Shown here in pieces: positions 29,761-42,345 of a stretch of 64,000 bases of DNA. Position numbers and translations under genes: made by a program. The first letter of the stretch is position 1. The number at the start of each line of letters is the position of its first letter. Below the pieces are notes generated by a model that saw nothing but the letters and a program-made list of their open reading frames with translations, did not search any database and was not told the DNA's origin. This DNA comes from Prinia subflava (taxonomy: Eukaryota > Chordata > Aves > Passeriformes > Cisticolidae), in assembly GCF_021018805.1 (NCBI RefSeq), contig NC_086258.1, positions 22,334,692-22,398,691 of the forward strand. The letters run 5' to 3'.

Positions 29761-32700
29761 TCTGCTTCCCTCCCCTGCCCCGAAGGCCTGCCTGAATCCC
29801 CCTGAGCCGCCACCACCATTTGGGGTTCACTAACCCACAGCAGGGCCCCCTGCTGCTCCTCCTGAAGGGTCTCAGAGCAAACCTCAGGGCGCCCTTGGGA
29901 CAGCTGTCATTGTGCTGAAACATCCTCTATACGGTGGCAGCAGTGTGCGAAGGGCTCTGAGCTCAGCTGGTGGCACCACCTGTGCTCCCCTGGTAGGGAG
30001 GGACCAGAAGGGCTCGCCCAGGGAAGGGATGGGAACAGGAGCATGAAATGCGCTGGCAATACTGACTGACTGTCCTGGTCGGGGGGAGGATGTTCCCCAG
30101 GCAGCCTGGCAGTGTCACCCCAGGGCTGTCCTGGGGGGCACGAGGCAGCGATTTCGGTCCCCGCAAGCGCTCATGTGCACACAGCCTTCAGAAGGGGCTG
30201 CATGTTTTATGAGCGTGGCTATAAATAAATCATGGCCAAATTAAATCGTGGAGCAAGACTAACCTCCCCGGAGCTGGGAGGCAGAGAGCGAATCCCCGAT
30301 CCCCGGGAACGTGCAGGAGGGGGCGGTAGGTCCCCGCAGCACCAGCAGCTCCCGTGCTGAGAGCCGGGAGTGGAGCTGAGCATCCCGGGCTGGCCGTGTC
30401 CCTGGCAGCCCTGATGGGAACACAGCTGTCTCTGACTCTGGGGCAGTCAGAGACCGAGTCATCCCTGCACTGAACAAGCATCCAGAGCATCCTCCTCCTC
30501 TTCCTCCCCGGGCTGGATGAATGAAGCCAAACCCAGGCATTTGGTTTTGCTTATTCCATGTAAGGATTGCCAGGCAGGAGCATTTTTACTTTAAAGCAGC
30601 AACTTTGTGGCTGAGGATTCACTTCAACACAGACCAGCTCAGACTGTGCTCAGCCTGGCCGGCACAGCCTGAGGGATTGGTTTTTGGGATGAACTGGCCC
30701 ATTTGCAGAGTGGACTTGTGTCCTGCCAGAGCCTGGTGCTCAGCCCTTGCTCGGACTCTGTGGGGACCTTGCACAGATTTCGTCCTGTCCTGGACCTCTC
30801 TGACTGATGCCTGGAAAAATCCAGCAGTACCATGCTGGGGTTTAACCCAGGGCAGAAGGAAAAGCCAATAAATCTCTATGAAAGCAAAGGGTGTGAAATC
30901 ACCAGCCATGGTGTACAGTGGGTGAGGGGATTACAGACAGGGCAGGCGACCCTCACTCCCAGGTCACACAGGGTTATCCTGAAACAGCAGGCATGGTGTG
31001 AGGCTCCCCTGCATGGAAAACCTGGATTTGTACCTAGGAAATGCAAGGTACACAGGTTTTAGCTGTGAATCAGAGCAGCAAAAAGAATTTCTCCTTGCTG
31101 AGGCTGGTGGGAAGAATTATTGGTTGTTTTAAGTAGTCTTAGTGAATTCTTCAAGTGCTCAGAGGGAAAAGACATGAGGAGAGGAAGCAAATGACAAGGA
31201 TAAGTCAGACTGGCATCTTGCCATGTATTTGCAGGATTTCCTGGGGTGTCAGGGTCACCAGCCACTTGTGCCTTGGTTTTGAGCTTCACATGGATGGGCA
31301 GTGCTCTCGATGAGCATCCTGCTGCTCTACCCAAACCAGGGAATTCAGTGGCACCAAGCATTTCCCTCTTCCTTTGTGTTCTGGTGTCCAGTGTTACTGT
31401 AATAATAGATGGGGTGGCAGGGGTGAAGCAGGAGGGTAAGGACTGCCCTGGTGGCACTGGAGTCCCGCTCAGCAGCTGTTTGGGCCACCCCCAGTGCCCC
31501 CAGTCACAGCATCCTAGGGCTGGAGTGGTGCTTCCCCTTCTGCCTCCTGGGATGGCTGGATCCCAGCAGTGCCCACCAAAACCTGAACAAGGGAGCTGGG
31601 GCAGTGGGGAGAAGGGGTGGGGATCCCCAAGTGCTTAAATATTCTAATCGCTCCATCTTCTGGGAGATAATACTTTTAATTTTCACCACACAAAGAATAT
31701 GTCTTGAACCAGAAGGGGTTTGCCTAATTCATCATGCTTGCTCTGCACACAATACCAGGACTGACAAGCAGAACATTTTAAAATGAGAGAAGTGGACATA
31801 ATTAATGCTCATGAATTGCAAACGCTTCTTTATTAAAGGGAGCTTGCTTGCCCCAGGACCATCTGCTTCATATCACTGGGTCGGGGTCCTCAGGCTATAA
31901 TAACTCGCAGCTTTAATAATTTTACCTCTTAATTAAAGCTCATCTCAAAGTGCAGGAGCACAGACATGTTCCAAGCCCAAATCTGATTTTTAACAGGGCA
32001 AACCTTGAGGGATGGGTAATAGAATTTGCATCTTTTCCTTTGCAGCCTCCCTGCAGCGAGTCTGAGCAAAGCTGCAGCCTGGGGAGGACCACAGCACCAG
32101 TGTCCTGCATGGGGCAGGGATTTTAGGGGCTGAGGGATCAGGAGCTATGCTGACATGCTGTGCTGACGGCCACGGCCCAGTGCACAGAGGGGTACCTGCT
32201 GCTCTCCCCTGCTGCTTCCCCAGCCCTCTCCTGGCACGTGGGGCTGCCCTGGCTGAGGCATTGGGCAAAGCTCCTGCCTACGCACTGGGAGGCTGATGGC
32301 AACTTTCCCCCACAGGGGGATGCCAAAGCTGTATTCCCTGGAGATGAGTTAGTAAAGCCCCAGGGCTGCAGGGAAGGTGGTGCCAGGCTTAGCCTGGTGC
32401 TGCTGGAGCCTTGGGCCACCCCATGCAGCAGACCCTAAACCTTTCCAAAGCTGACAGCACCCACAGCTGCTGTCCCCACAGAGCCAGGTGACCTCTGGGG
32501 GACTGTGCTCCATGGGGGTCGGGATGAGCTGACAGCCCGTGAAATATGGTGGATTAATTCCCACTTCATTGTGCCAGATACGAGGCCGAAGGTCGAGGTC
32601 CATTAAGAAAACTGGGTATGAATTAATGCCCTGAACTTCACACATTGAGGTCTTCTTATGGACAGAACATTTAACTGGAAATGTTTTAATTATTTATGTG

Positions 32701-32832
32701 TTAACTGAGTGCTGTAGAACTTGATTCAGTGAAGGCGCATTAAGGAGGAAGAGTTTGGGTTTTGAATGACACTTTGTTTGCTCCAAATCGAAAAATCAAT
32801 AAATAGCCTAAGAACCACAGAGACATCTTGAT

Positions 32833-33102
32833 CCTCTCCTCTCCTCTTCCTCTCCTCTCCTCTCCTCTCCTCTCCTCTCCTCTCTCCTCTCCTCTCCTCT
32901 CTCTCCTCTCCTCTCCTCTCCTCTCCTCTCCTCTCCTCTCCTCTCTCTCCTCTCCTCTCCTCTCCTCTCCTCTCCTCTCCTCTCCTCTCCTCTCCTCTCT
33001 CTCCTCTCCTCTCCTCTCCTCTCCTCTCCTCTCCTCTTCCTCTCCTCCTCTCCTCTCCTCTCTCTCTCCTCTCCTCTCCTCTCCTCTCCTCTCCTCTCCC
33101 TT
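32833..33102. repeat. (CTCTC)n pyrimidine satellite
   Basis: About 270 bp of CCTCT 5-mers with occasional CT or CTTCC interruptions. The minus strand is all purine (GAGAG). Mirror symmetry would allow triplex formation. Confidence 0.95.
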
Positions 33103-33471
33103 CCAATTTTTCCCCTTTCTCCCATCCCCTTCCCTCTTTGCCCTTTCCTTTTTCTAAGTGGCTGAAGTCTCCAAGTAAGCCACAGGTGAATGAAAGTTTC
33201 TCAGAGTGACCTGACCAACTCCATCAGCCTTGGAAAGATGCTGGGACAAGCAGAGCTGTGCTCCAGGTGGGGGAGATGAGGACTTGCTCTGAGGGGATCC
33301 CGTGGCTGTGGCAGGGCCCCGTCCCCAGGGAGTGTCCCCTGGCTGTACCCAGAGCCAGGGCCCTCCTGCCCCAGCAGCAATTCCAACGAGCTGCTCTGGG
33401 AAACCAATTCCAGACGAATTTCTGCACTATCCAGGCACTGTCCTGGTGTGGGTTTTCTCTGGACAGTCACA

Positions 33472-33525
33472 GGCAGGGTTTTGCTCTGCAGAGCCACGGG
33501 CAGGGTTTTGCTCTGCAGAGCCATA
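33472..33525. repeat. 27-bp tandem duplication
   Basis: Two almost identical copies of a unit starting GGCAGGGTTTTGCTCTGCAG. Confidence 0.85.
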
Positions 33526-35019
33526 GTCCCGTCCTGCTGAGCGCCCCCGAGCAGGAAGGGGCTGCGATGCTGCAGGCAGCAAACACTCAGGCATCTGCAG
33601 CAGAGCCAGGGCACTACAATCGAGTCGTGTCTTCCCTTCATATTCTTGGAAGTTCTGAGGAAAACATTTATTTTAGTCGTTGCGACAGTTTCCTTTTGTT
33701 TTTGCTTTGCTGACCGAAACAGCTGCTTTTCAAAAACGTTTTAAAGAGCAACCTTCTGGTTTTGGTTACAGAAAACAAAACAAACAGCTGCTTTTCTGTA
33801 ACCAACATTTACTTTAAGGAAAATTCTTGCTTTTAATGAAAATTGGAACAAATGATTGATCACAGTTTTGTTGGGGTTTTTTTTTCCTGCAAAAATTGTA
33901 ATTTCCAGTGACACGTCTCCAGCCAAATTTCCATTTGGATGGGGAGTGCACAGCCAGCTCTGATGCTGAGTTTCTGCCTGTCTGGGCTCACCCAGGAATT
34001 TGGGGATATCTGCTAGGATCCGTGACCCTGCAGGGTGCAAGGGATCACCCAGGGGAGCCCCGCTCCTGCTGGCTCCAACCAAAACCCTCCGAGCGTGCAG
34101 GAGCATGGGTCTGCAAGGAAAGCACTTGTGGGTGAGGAGCTGTGGCACAGTGCTGAACCAGGCTGCAGCTCAGAGTTCCACTCATTGATCACAATTAATT
34201 TTTGCCCCTCAAAGGGAATCCCCTTGAAAGGGATGCACAAAACCCTGTTTTCCTTCTGTGCTTGTGGCGCTCGCTTCCTTTGCCAGAGGCACAGGAGCAG
34301 GGACTCCTGGCAGCTGACTTCTCCTGAAGCTCCTCCATTATGAATGGAGCTGCCTGGGAAGGGCTGTCCCCACAAGTTGTTGCATTGCTGTGTCTCTAAG
34401 AACCTTCAATCATGCTCCAGGAGAAGATTCCCATCACCTCTGTGCATTTACCTGCTTGCTTCCCAACCTGTGCACCCCACCCTGTGCCCATTGTCCTTCC
34501 AGCTCCTACCCCTGAAGTGGGTCCCTTTGACAAAATTGGGTCCCTGACAAAAAATTCCTGACAAAACAACAAAATAGCAGAAAGAATATTGCCTATATTG
34601 AGCTCCAGACCATGCCCAAAGTCTTTGGACTTTTCATCTCTTTGGGAACATCAATACTGGGCATGGAACAAACCACCAGACACTCAAAACCACTTGGGCT
34701 AAGCAACCCAAGGGATCTCCAGTTCTTTATCTCCAGGGACTGTGTTGGACCCTTTGATGGCTGTTGGGCAGGAGGGCTGCTGGGAGCGCAGGGGACACTC
34801 CTGTCCCTGCTGTCAGGGGGGCCAAAGGAGGGTGGCTGGGCTGGGAGGGAGGAACAGGCTCCTTCCGGGGACTGGGTGGAAGGTTTGGAGCTGAAATCTT
34901 GAGTCTTCCTTCTGCCCTCCCCCTGGGACCTGTCCTGCTGTCCCTGAGCTAGGGACACCACAGCAAGCCCAGGAGCTCAGAGAGGGCTGGCTCTGTCACC
35001 TGCCTGTCACCCTCTGGAC

Positions 35020-35092
35020 ACCTCCAAGGATCCAGGGGCAGCCGCAGCCTCTCTGGTCACCCTGTGCCAGGGCCTCCCCACCCTCACAGGCA
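35020..35092 (-). mobile_element. CR1 LINE short fragment
   Basis: It reads GGATCCAGGGGCAGCCGCAG, then CACCCTGTGCCAGGGCC and CCCACCCTCACAGG, the middle of the CR1 3' block in reverse complement. Both ends are missing. Confidence 0.8.
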
Positions 35093-36299
35093 CCAAACAG
35101 AGAAATTACAGAAGGTAAATGGATCTTCCCATTTCCCTCTAAATGAGTTATTAATCATATCTCATTTACATATTCATTAACCATAATACACACCATATTT
35201 TTATTAATGTGGCAAAGAAACCATTACAGGTGAAAAATGAGTTGTCTGTTTATTTTGTACAAGGATCTTGTTCCTCATTTGCATGAGTTGAAAATTGGTG
35301 GTTTTTTCTTGCCACACAAAAAAGAAACTGCTGGGGATGTGTTCCAGCCTGGGCCCATGGAAAGACATGTTTGGATGAGCAGCTGGGAATCAAAGCCACT
35401 GGCATTGGGGGATTTTCTTCTCTTTGGCCAGGAATGGGTTATACCCAGTCAGTCCTGGTCTGGGACAAGGGGGAGCAGCCTGGAGCAGGGATTTTCCATC
35501 CAGTGCTGCCTCCTGGGTTTCAGAAGGTACCTTGGGAAGGCTCTGCAAACCAGCACAGAAATCCTCTCTGTGCATTTCCACTCAAGCAAGAGAACTGTGG
35601 GAAGCAAAACCAGCAAATGAATATTCAAAGCCCCGTTCTGGATTGATTATAAAGTGGAGCCATCCAATGGTCAATAGTTTCTTTTATTCCATTGGAAGTG
35701 AGATGAAGTTTTGGGTTAAAATGCTTGAGGAGTTATATTCCTAAGTCCTTCCCACTTCCCTCCCTGCAGTTTTATGATGAAAATTACTGGATTTCAATAC
35801 ATATTTTGGTGAATCAGGTATAAGCCGCTAATTCAAAGAGGAAACTTTGCTTTTCTCATTTCCATTTCTTTGGTCCAGAAGGTTAAACTGGACTTAAGCA
35901 AAATGACATGGCAGAGAAAAAAATCAATTGTTGATTAAAATCTTGTGTTATGAGTTCCTGTGGGTGAGTTGTGGTATTTGGACCACATTGGGAATCAGGG
36001 GAGCTCCCCTTGCAGCCCTAGCAGAGCTGAGTTACATGGACATCAATTCCTTTCTCCAGAGCATCTTATACAGCTCTGTCAAAGCTGTTCTTGGTCACAG
36101 GGCTTTGCTTTAATAATTACAGCAAAGCTGCTTTTCTGCAGCTTGCACCAGCACATGCCAACACTGCACCAACCACAAAAACACATGAACATCACACAGT
36201 GCTCACTGGGATCTGCTAGAAACCAGTGGGTATTGCTGTTCTTACCTCCCAAAGGGGAAACCGAGGCACGGGGAAAACCTTGAATGCCTCTGAGCACCC

Positions 36300-36365
36300 T
36301 GGGGTTTGAATTAAATGACCTTTAAGGTTCCGTCCAACCCATTCCATAATCCTGTGATTCTCTCT
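36300..36365 (+). mobile_element. CR1 LINE 3' end fragment
   Basis: Forward motifs: AAATGACCTTTAAGGTTCC, GTCCAACCCATTCCATAATC and CTGTGATTCT. Confidence 0.8.
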
Positions 36366-39300
36366 TGATGGCATAAATTCCCCGGGGCAGGAGGAATGCC
36401 AGTGTGTCTACACCGGACCAGCAGAGCTATGCCTTGCCATGGCAGGACCAAACTGCTGTCACCCCAGACCAGGTGTGGTGTGACTGTGACCCTGAGGGCT
36501 CTTCAGGACCGGCTTTCTCTGCCTTTATTCTGACCAATCCATCAATCCTGGAACAGGAAATCGTCTTTATAAAGTTTGTGATTGCTGGGCTACCGGAATT
36601 CCAAAGCTTCCCCGAGCCTCCCACCTTCTCTCCCTGCTGCAAGGTGCCACCTCTGTCTTGGGGCCTGAGGCCCTGCGGGGCCGTCATGAGCTCCCAGCTC
36701 AGCACATGAACGTGTTTTGGCAGGATCAGGCCCCATCCCTGCAGAGCCTTGTGGAAGCAATGCCTTTCCAATCCAGCTGCAAGGAACATGCCTCTGTCGG
36801 ATTTGCTGCCTGAGCCATTCCCAGCAAGTCAAGAGATTTATCAGCAGTGAAGCCAGGGGAGTCACTTTTCATCCACTCCATTTTTGCATCGTTATCAGTC
36901 CTGTTAAACCCAAATCATCTCCCCCTGACCACTGCACCCAAGCATTTCTTTCCTCCTTTGTTTCCATCAGGGCTTTTCTTCTCTCCCAAGCCCTTAAACA
37001 ACCTGGACTGCGACGAGCTGGCGATGGCACAAAAACACATCCGTTCCAAGGGAAAATATCGATGCTTCTGCGTCATCCCGTGGCACATCTGGGCTCAAAT
37101 ACCAGCCCTGCCCAGCCCGCCAGGCCAAGGGAAGCAGGAGGAAGAAAAATAAATGTGATGACAGTTGGGCTCTTGCAAATGAGTCGTGGTCTGAAAGAAG
37201 CCAGAATAAGCATCCCACACCAACTCCCATGCGGGGCTGGAGCGACAGGGAAACAGGGAACGTGCAGCGTTCACACCACGGGGGCAAAGGTCTGCAACAT
37301 GAGCAGCACGGCTCAGAGAGGCAGATTTCCTGCCTAATAATGCTCCAGGAAATACCTGGGCACTTGCTGCTCAGCCGTGTCCAACGCCTGTGTGTGGAGC
37401 AGGAGGAGGGAGGGTGGGAATGCTGCAGCAGAGGCTCCTCCAGCCCAGCTTTGTGGGGCACAGCCCTTGTCCAGGTGTGTGCTTGAGCTCTGCAAGCCCT
37501 CACAGCTCCCTTGTATTTTGGCCAGTGGGCTTCAGCCTGAGCTGTCTGGCCTAAAACCCACTCTAGCCTCTTGCACACAGATGTGCTTTGAGCCTGAGCT
37601 TGGGTTCAGCTGCTTCCAGAGGGACTGAGACGGGCTGTTCACAGGGACTTCAACTCACTGCTGATGGGCTCTGCGTTCAAGGACAGGCTTCTCCTGACGG
37701 CAGGAGAATTTTGTCTCCATCTCCTTTGCAATGAAGAGTTAACTTGGGTCTGAAGAGCACAGTTTGGGGTTTATTGCCCTCCAATGCCACCAAGCAATTC
37801 CCTGGGCTGCTTTTTCCAGCCTTTTTAGTTATTCCCTTTCGTCTCCTTCCTGCACATCACGAGTCTCTGGGTGGTTTGTGCACACTTGGCTGTGGCTCAG
37901 ATCCCTGTGGCCCTCTCCATTCCTCCAGCATCTGCCTTGGCTTCCAGTTAACTTCTGCACCACCAGAAACCTGGGAAACTTCTCCAGCAGTGTCAGAAAG
38001 CTCCTGTAGTTGATATTTATTAAGGCTTTTGCTGCTGGTAAGAAATGGGAAAGCCAATCCAAGTGATTGATCAGTCTGATCTGCTTTGCTCTGTGCTTTC
38101 TTGGCCAGGTTGAGATTTGGCTTGAATGAATGAAATCTGGAGTTCTTGTCTCAGCAGCAGCATTGTGGGTCACAGCTTCTGGCCAGTGGCAAAATAAAGG
38201 CAGAGCAGGACCAGGCAGTGAGAGCCAGGTGAGACTCTCACCTGAGCCCCTCTCTGTCTCACCTGCACTGTGGTAGCTTCCAGGGATCCTTCCCAACACT
38301 GGTCAGCTAAATCCATGGTCAGCAACAGCAATGGGTTATTTATGCACCATCTGCATCTGGAGCTGTGTCTGCCCCTGCTTGTTTGGGAACAAGCCACAGC
38401 TCCTGCCTTCAAAGCAGAGCCAAGCTGCCAAGTTTCAGCACAGTTCCTCATGTCCACTAAATCTGGAGAGGGTTCTCTGACTACTGCTATACCCCCTCCA
38501 AATCCTTTTGATCACAGCTGCCCTTCCTACAGATCTGCCAGGGCAAACAAACAGCCTCATCCCACACTTGGTGCCCATGTTAATCCCTGAAAGGTTTTGG
38601 GAAGATGTGTCAGAGCTCCCGGCAGCTCCAGACCTGCAGGGATGCACTGCCAGGCTGGAGCTCTCAACCAAAAAACCTTGACACATTTCTCCTGCAGGCA
38701 AAGGCCCAGGGTGGGGTGAAATGTGGGGGCAGCCGGCGGCTGTGGATGACAGGAAGAGCTGCTGAATCACCAGGCCCATTCAGCGCTGGGAAGGGGAGGC
38801 AGAGGCAGAGCTGATGGAAGAGGGCAAACCCTGGCACACAGCAGGTGTGCCATGTCTGGGCATGCTGGGCTGTGTCTGGGCAGAAGCCCCAGATGAAAAC
38901 CAGGCTCAGAATCACTGGTTTCAAAGAGACTTGGAGTCATGTAATTGGGAAGAAGAACTGTCCAACCGTGCTCACAGCACTGATGCTGTTCAGCCCTACA
39001 GCACAGGCATCTGTGTTTGGGTTATGGGTCCTGTCCTCTCTCCTTAGGGAATTACATCTCCTGGCCTTTTTCTGCCTCAAACCAGAGCCTTTCACCTTTG
39101 TTTCTCCTGCTTGTATGAGGGAGTGTCTAAAAAGGCTGCAGTGCCCCACTCCCTGTCCAAAGCCTGGTGTCTGTGGGGCAGCACATCCCATTTCACACCA
39201 GGGAACTCAGGAGGGAGTTGGGATGTCACACTCTTGTGTCACACCCTTGGAACAGGTCCTGACAACCACTCACACCCGAGGTGTTATGCAGGGCAAGGCT

Positions 39301-39727
39301 GCAAAGTCTTGGTGATGGAGCTTCTATTGAGACCAGGGGGGAAATGAGGGCTGGGATTAGGAGTTCCCCTATAAATCCCAGCAAAAGCAGGGGAAAGCCT
39401 TTGTCTCCCTGTTCACCAGACCACGCTGCTCCCTGGGTAAGTCCTCGGGGTGGCTTTGGTTCCTGGGAAGACAGAACTGTGATTTTTCACCTCCGGAGCA
39501 GAGGGAAACGCTCACATTTTCCCACAAGCCAGAGCCAAGGAGCTGTTAAGCTGTGAGGCCATGCTCCAGGGGATGCCTGTCCCGTGAGCTCACTCGGGGA
39601 TGGGGAGGAAGCAGGTGGCTCGGGATGGGCTCCTCCCAGCCCACCCTGAACCCTCCCCTTGCAAAAACCACCGGAGACCCAGGGAGGACAACATCCCAGG
39701 AAAAAGGGAGTGGGAAATTTTCCCCTA

Positions 39728-39757
39728 AAGTTGTTTATTTGTTTGTTTGTTTGTTTG
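39728..39757. repeat. (GTTT)n microsatellite
   Basis: About six units of TTTG on the + strand. Confidence 0.85.
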
Positions 39758-42065
39758 AACTAAGGAAGTAATTATCAGCAAAATGGGAAGCTTATGGTTG
39801 AAAAGCGTTTGGGTTTTTTTTCAAAGAACGTTTCCAAATGGAACATGGGAGTGTTTAAACAAACACCTCAAAGCAAGACACAACTTGGAAGTGGTTTAGG
39901 GTAATGAAACAGCTCTAATCACACTGGTCCATTACCCCTGACAAGAGAGATGAGGAGTTGCTGAGCATCCTTGTCGAGGGGAGGCTGAGCCCTATAAAAC
40001 AATGAGCTCAAGTGTCTGTCAGCACGGGCTCCACATGCCATTTCCACCCGCTGGGCTGTGCTGAGCCTGGCCTGGCCTGGGAGCCCCTCTGCAGAGCCCC
40101 CCAGAGCAGCACAGCCCAGGGAGATTTCCCCTCAGACTGCAGGAGCAGTGCTTGGGGCCTGTCTGTGCAGAGCTGGCAGCAGGGGCTGGACTGTGTTCAA
40201 GTTTTTCCACTGCCTAGTCCTAAATTTCAAGTTTTCCGCTTACCTTGCAAGACTTGCTGAGAAATATTGCACCGATTTCTGTTTGCACCAGGCCCAAGGC
40301 AAGCAGCAGCATCTCTCACCTGCTGGGAACCATTTGTACAATGAAGCTGTTGATGGTTCTGTCTCATGGCCTGTCCCTGAATACCAGTGGTGGAAACAAA
40401 AGGAATAAAAGCCAATCCATCCTAGTAACAGGCAGATTTCTACGGGGGCTTGGCACTGCAATGTGGGATTTCAGCAAAAGGACCTTCTTACCTCAACAGC
40501 TGAATGAAACACCACAGTCTGATGGGTTTGGTCATGACAAAAGGCTGCATTTTGCAGCTGGGTTGGGATTTCTGTAAAATGGGTGCTGTGGTGTCCTGGG
40601 ATTATTTCCACATGGAACAAGTGGAGATGTGTCAGATTGCTCTGAGGATGTGCCTCAGCTCCAGGCTCCCATCAAAGCTTCAGTTCAACAGCTTTTCTGC
40701 AGGCTGGAATATGGCTGGGAAAGGGCTCATCTCCTCTTCACGGCTGCTGGTCACCCCTGGGGACAGGAATGTGTGCTGTGCCTCCTGGCAGGCAGGAGGA
40801 ACATCTTGGGACCTGTTGAACAGAAGAATTCTAATTGGCACGATCAAAATGTTTTGCATGCCATCCAAAGCTGGGGATGTGATTTGGGAAACAGCCCTGT
40901 AATTTATGCCCAGATAATATTTGGCACATTGGCTGCTCTGTGACAAAGGGAACTGAGAGGGAACAATGTTCCACCTTCTTCTTGCTCCTCCCACCATCTG
41001 CTTGCAATATTCCTGCCTGAGCACATAAAAACATTTGTGTCCAGAGGAACTGGCCCAGCTCATCAGGCTAAATATGAACCATGTCAGAATGATTATGGGA
41101 GAACAGGGCAAAAATGGCTTAAACATCCAGCCCTCCTCATTAATAGATTGTTATTGGCACAACTGCTGTGTGTTACCATCCCACACTACACTCAGCCAGT
41201 ACATAAATGTTTTCCTTAGCATATTTTTAATGTTGCTAATTTATCTGTTACTGTCACACTGGGGCTGTTAGCTTTGAACGAATGGCTGTTATTAATCACT
41301 GGAGAGCTATTAGACACCACAGTCGTGGTGTTAAATCAGCTCAGGAGTGGCACTTGTAGGAATATTCAAACAGAAATATAAAATTGCCTTGGTGCTGGGC
41401 GTGTGGTTGACGCCTCTGGGATGGGAGCCACAGAGTGCCTGCAAATCCTGCTCCTGTGTGCCCAATGTGCCCAGTGGAAATTCCTTCCTCTGAAGAATAA
41501 TTTCAATTTAAGACCTTATTTATTATGAAGTTGCTTTGGGGTGGGAAAAAAAAGGCAAAAACAATTGTAACAGTTGGAGCTGAGCAGTGTGGTTTAACCC
41601 CGGCTGTGCCGTGCTCGGGGGGTTGGGGCTATCTGATCAGCAAAGGGTTTGGGTTCCCTCCTTCCCCTGCTGATGCTGGGGCAGGACGAGATCCACGGAT
41701 CCGCTGTCACTGGGGTGAGGAGACGGTTAATCCTCTGTGCTAAGCTCAGCTTCCTGAGAGGCTGTGCCATGTGCTCATCCCTCCTGGGCATGGGCAATAC
41801 CTGGGATGTTTGTGGGATGGGAAGAGCAAAATCTTCAGTGCAGTTCAGGCTGCAGGAGAATTTGGCTGATGTTCTCCTTGTTTTCAACTTTATTTTCATC
41901 AGGAAAAACTGAGCTACAGGGAGATGAGCATCTGAAACAGCACCAAGCTGGTCTCAGGCACAGATGTCCCTTTCAGTCCCCTGCTCTTACCAGTGTGAGC
42001 AGGACACGCCTGTTTCTTCTCCAGCCTCTGGCATGGGAAGTTCTCTTTAGGATTAGGGCAAAAAA

Positions 42066-42345
42066 CAGAATCACAGAATCCCAGTGTGCTTTGGTTTGGA
42101 AGGGACCTTAAATCCCATCCAGTGCCACCCCTGCCATGGCAGGGACACCTTCCACTGTCCCAGACTGCTCCAACCTGGCCTTGGGCACTGCCAGGGATCC
42201 AGGGGCAGCCACAGCTGCTCTGGGCACCCTGTGCCAGGGCCTGCCCACCCTCGCAGGGAATAATTTCTTCCTAATATCTAAACTAAATCTCTCCTCCTAA
42301 ATAACAATTGTAGGTTAGACCTACCCACTGTAGCTGGGAAGCATC
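42066..42345 (-). mobile_element. CR1 LINE 3' fragment
   Basis: A reverse-complement CR1 from CAGAATCACAGAATCCCAG to about the TAATTTCTTCCTAATATC block. It has a short deletion where other copies read AAGCCCCAATGTCC. Confidence 0.9.

Larger units (their letters stand above)
24876..41350. other. 3' flank, proximal part: no gene recognised
   Basis: Between the listed repeats are unique blocks without coding signal. AT-rich, homeodomain-core-rich stretches at about 26960-27260, 28380-28700, 30190-30260, 31640-31950, 32520-32720, 35100-35300 and 40980-41300 look like non-coding conserved elements. All open frames are short and lack recognisable domains. Confidence 0.55.

Noticed and set aside
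32726..33157. Arg/Glu-rich or Ser/Leu/Pro-rich 'proteins' of about 110-126 residues
   Set aside because: They are translations of the (CTCTC)n satellite on each strand.
39993..40010. CCTATAAAACAATG as a promoter
   Set aside because: It is a TATA-like string without CpG island, initiator or downstream exon.
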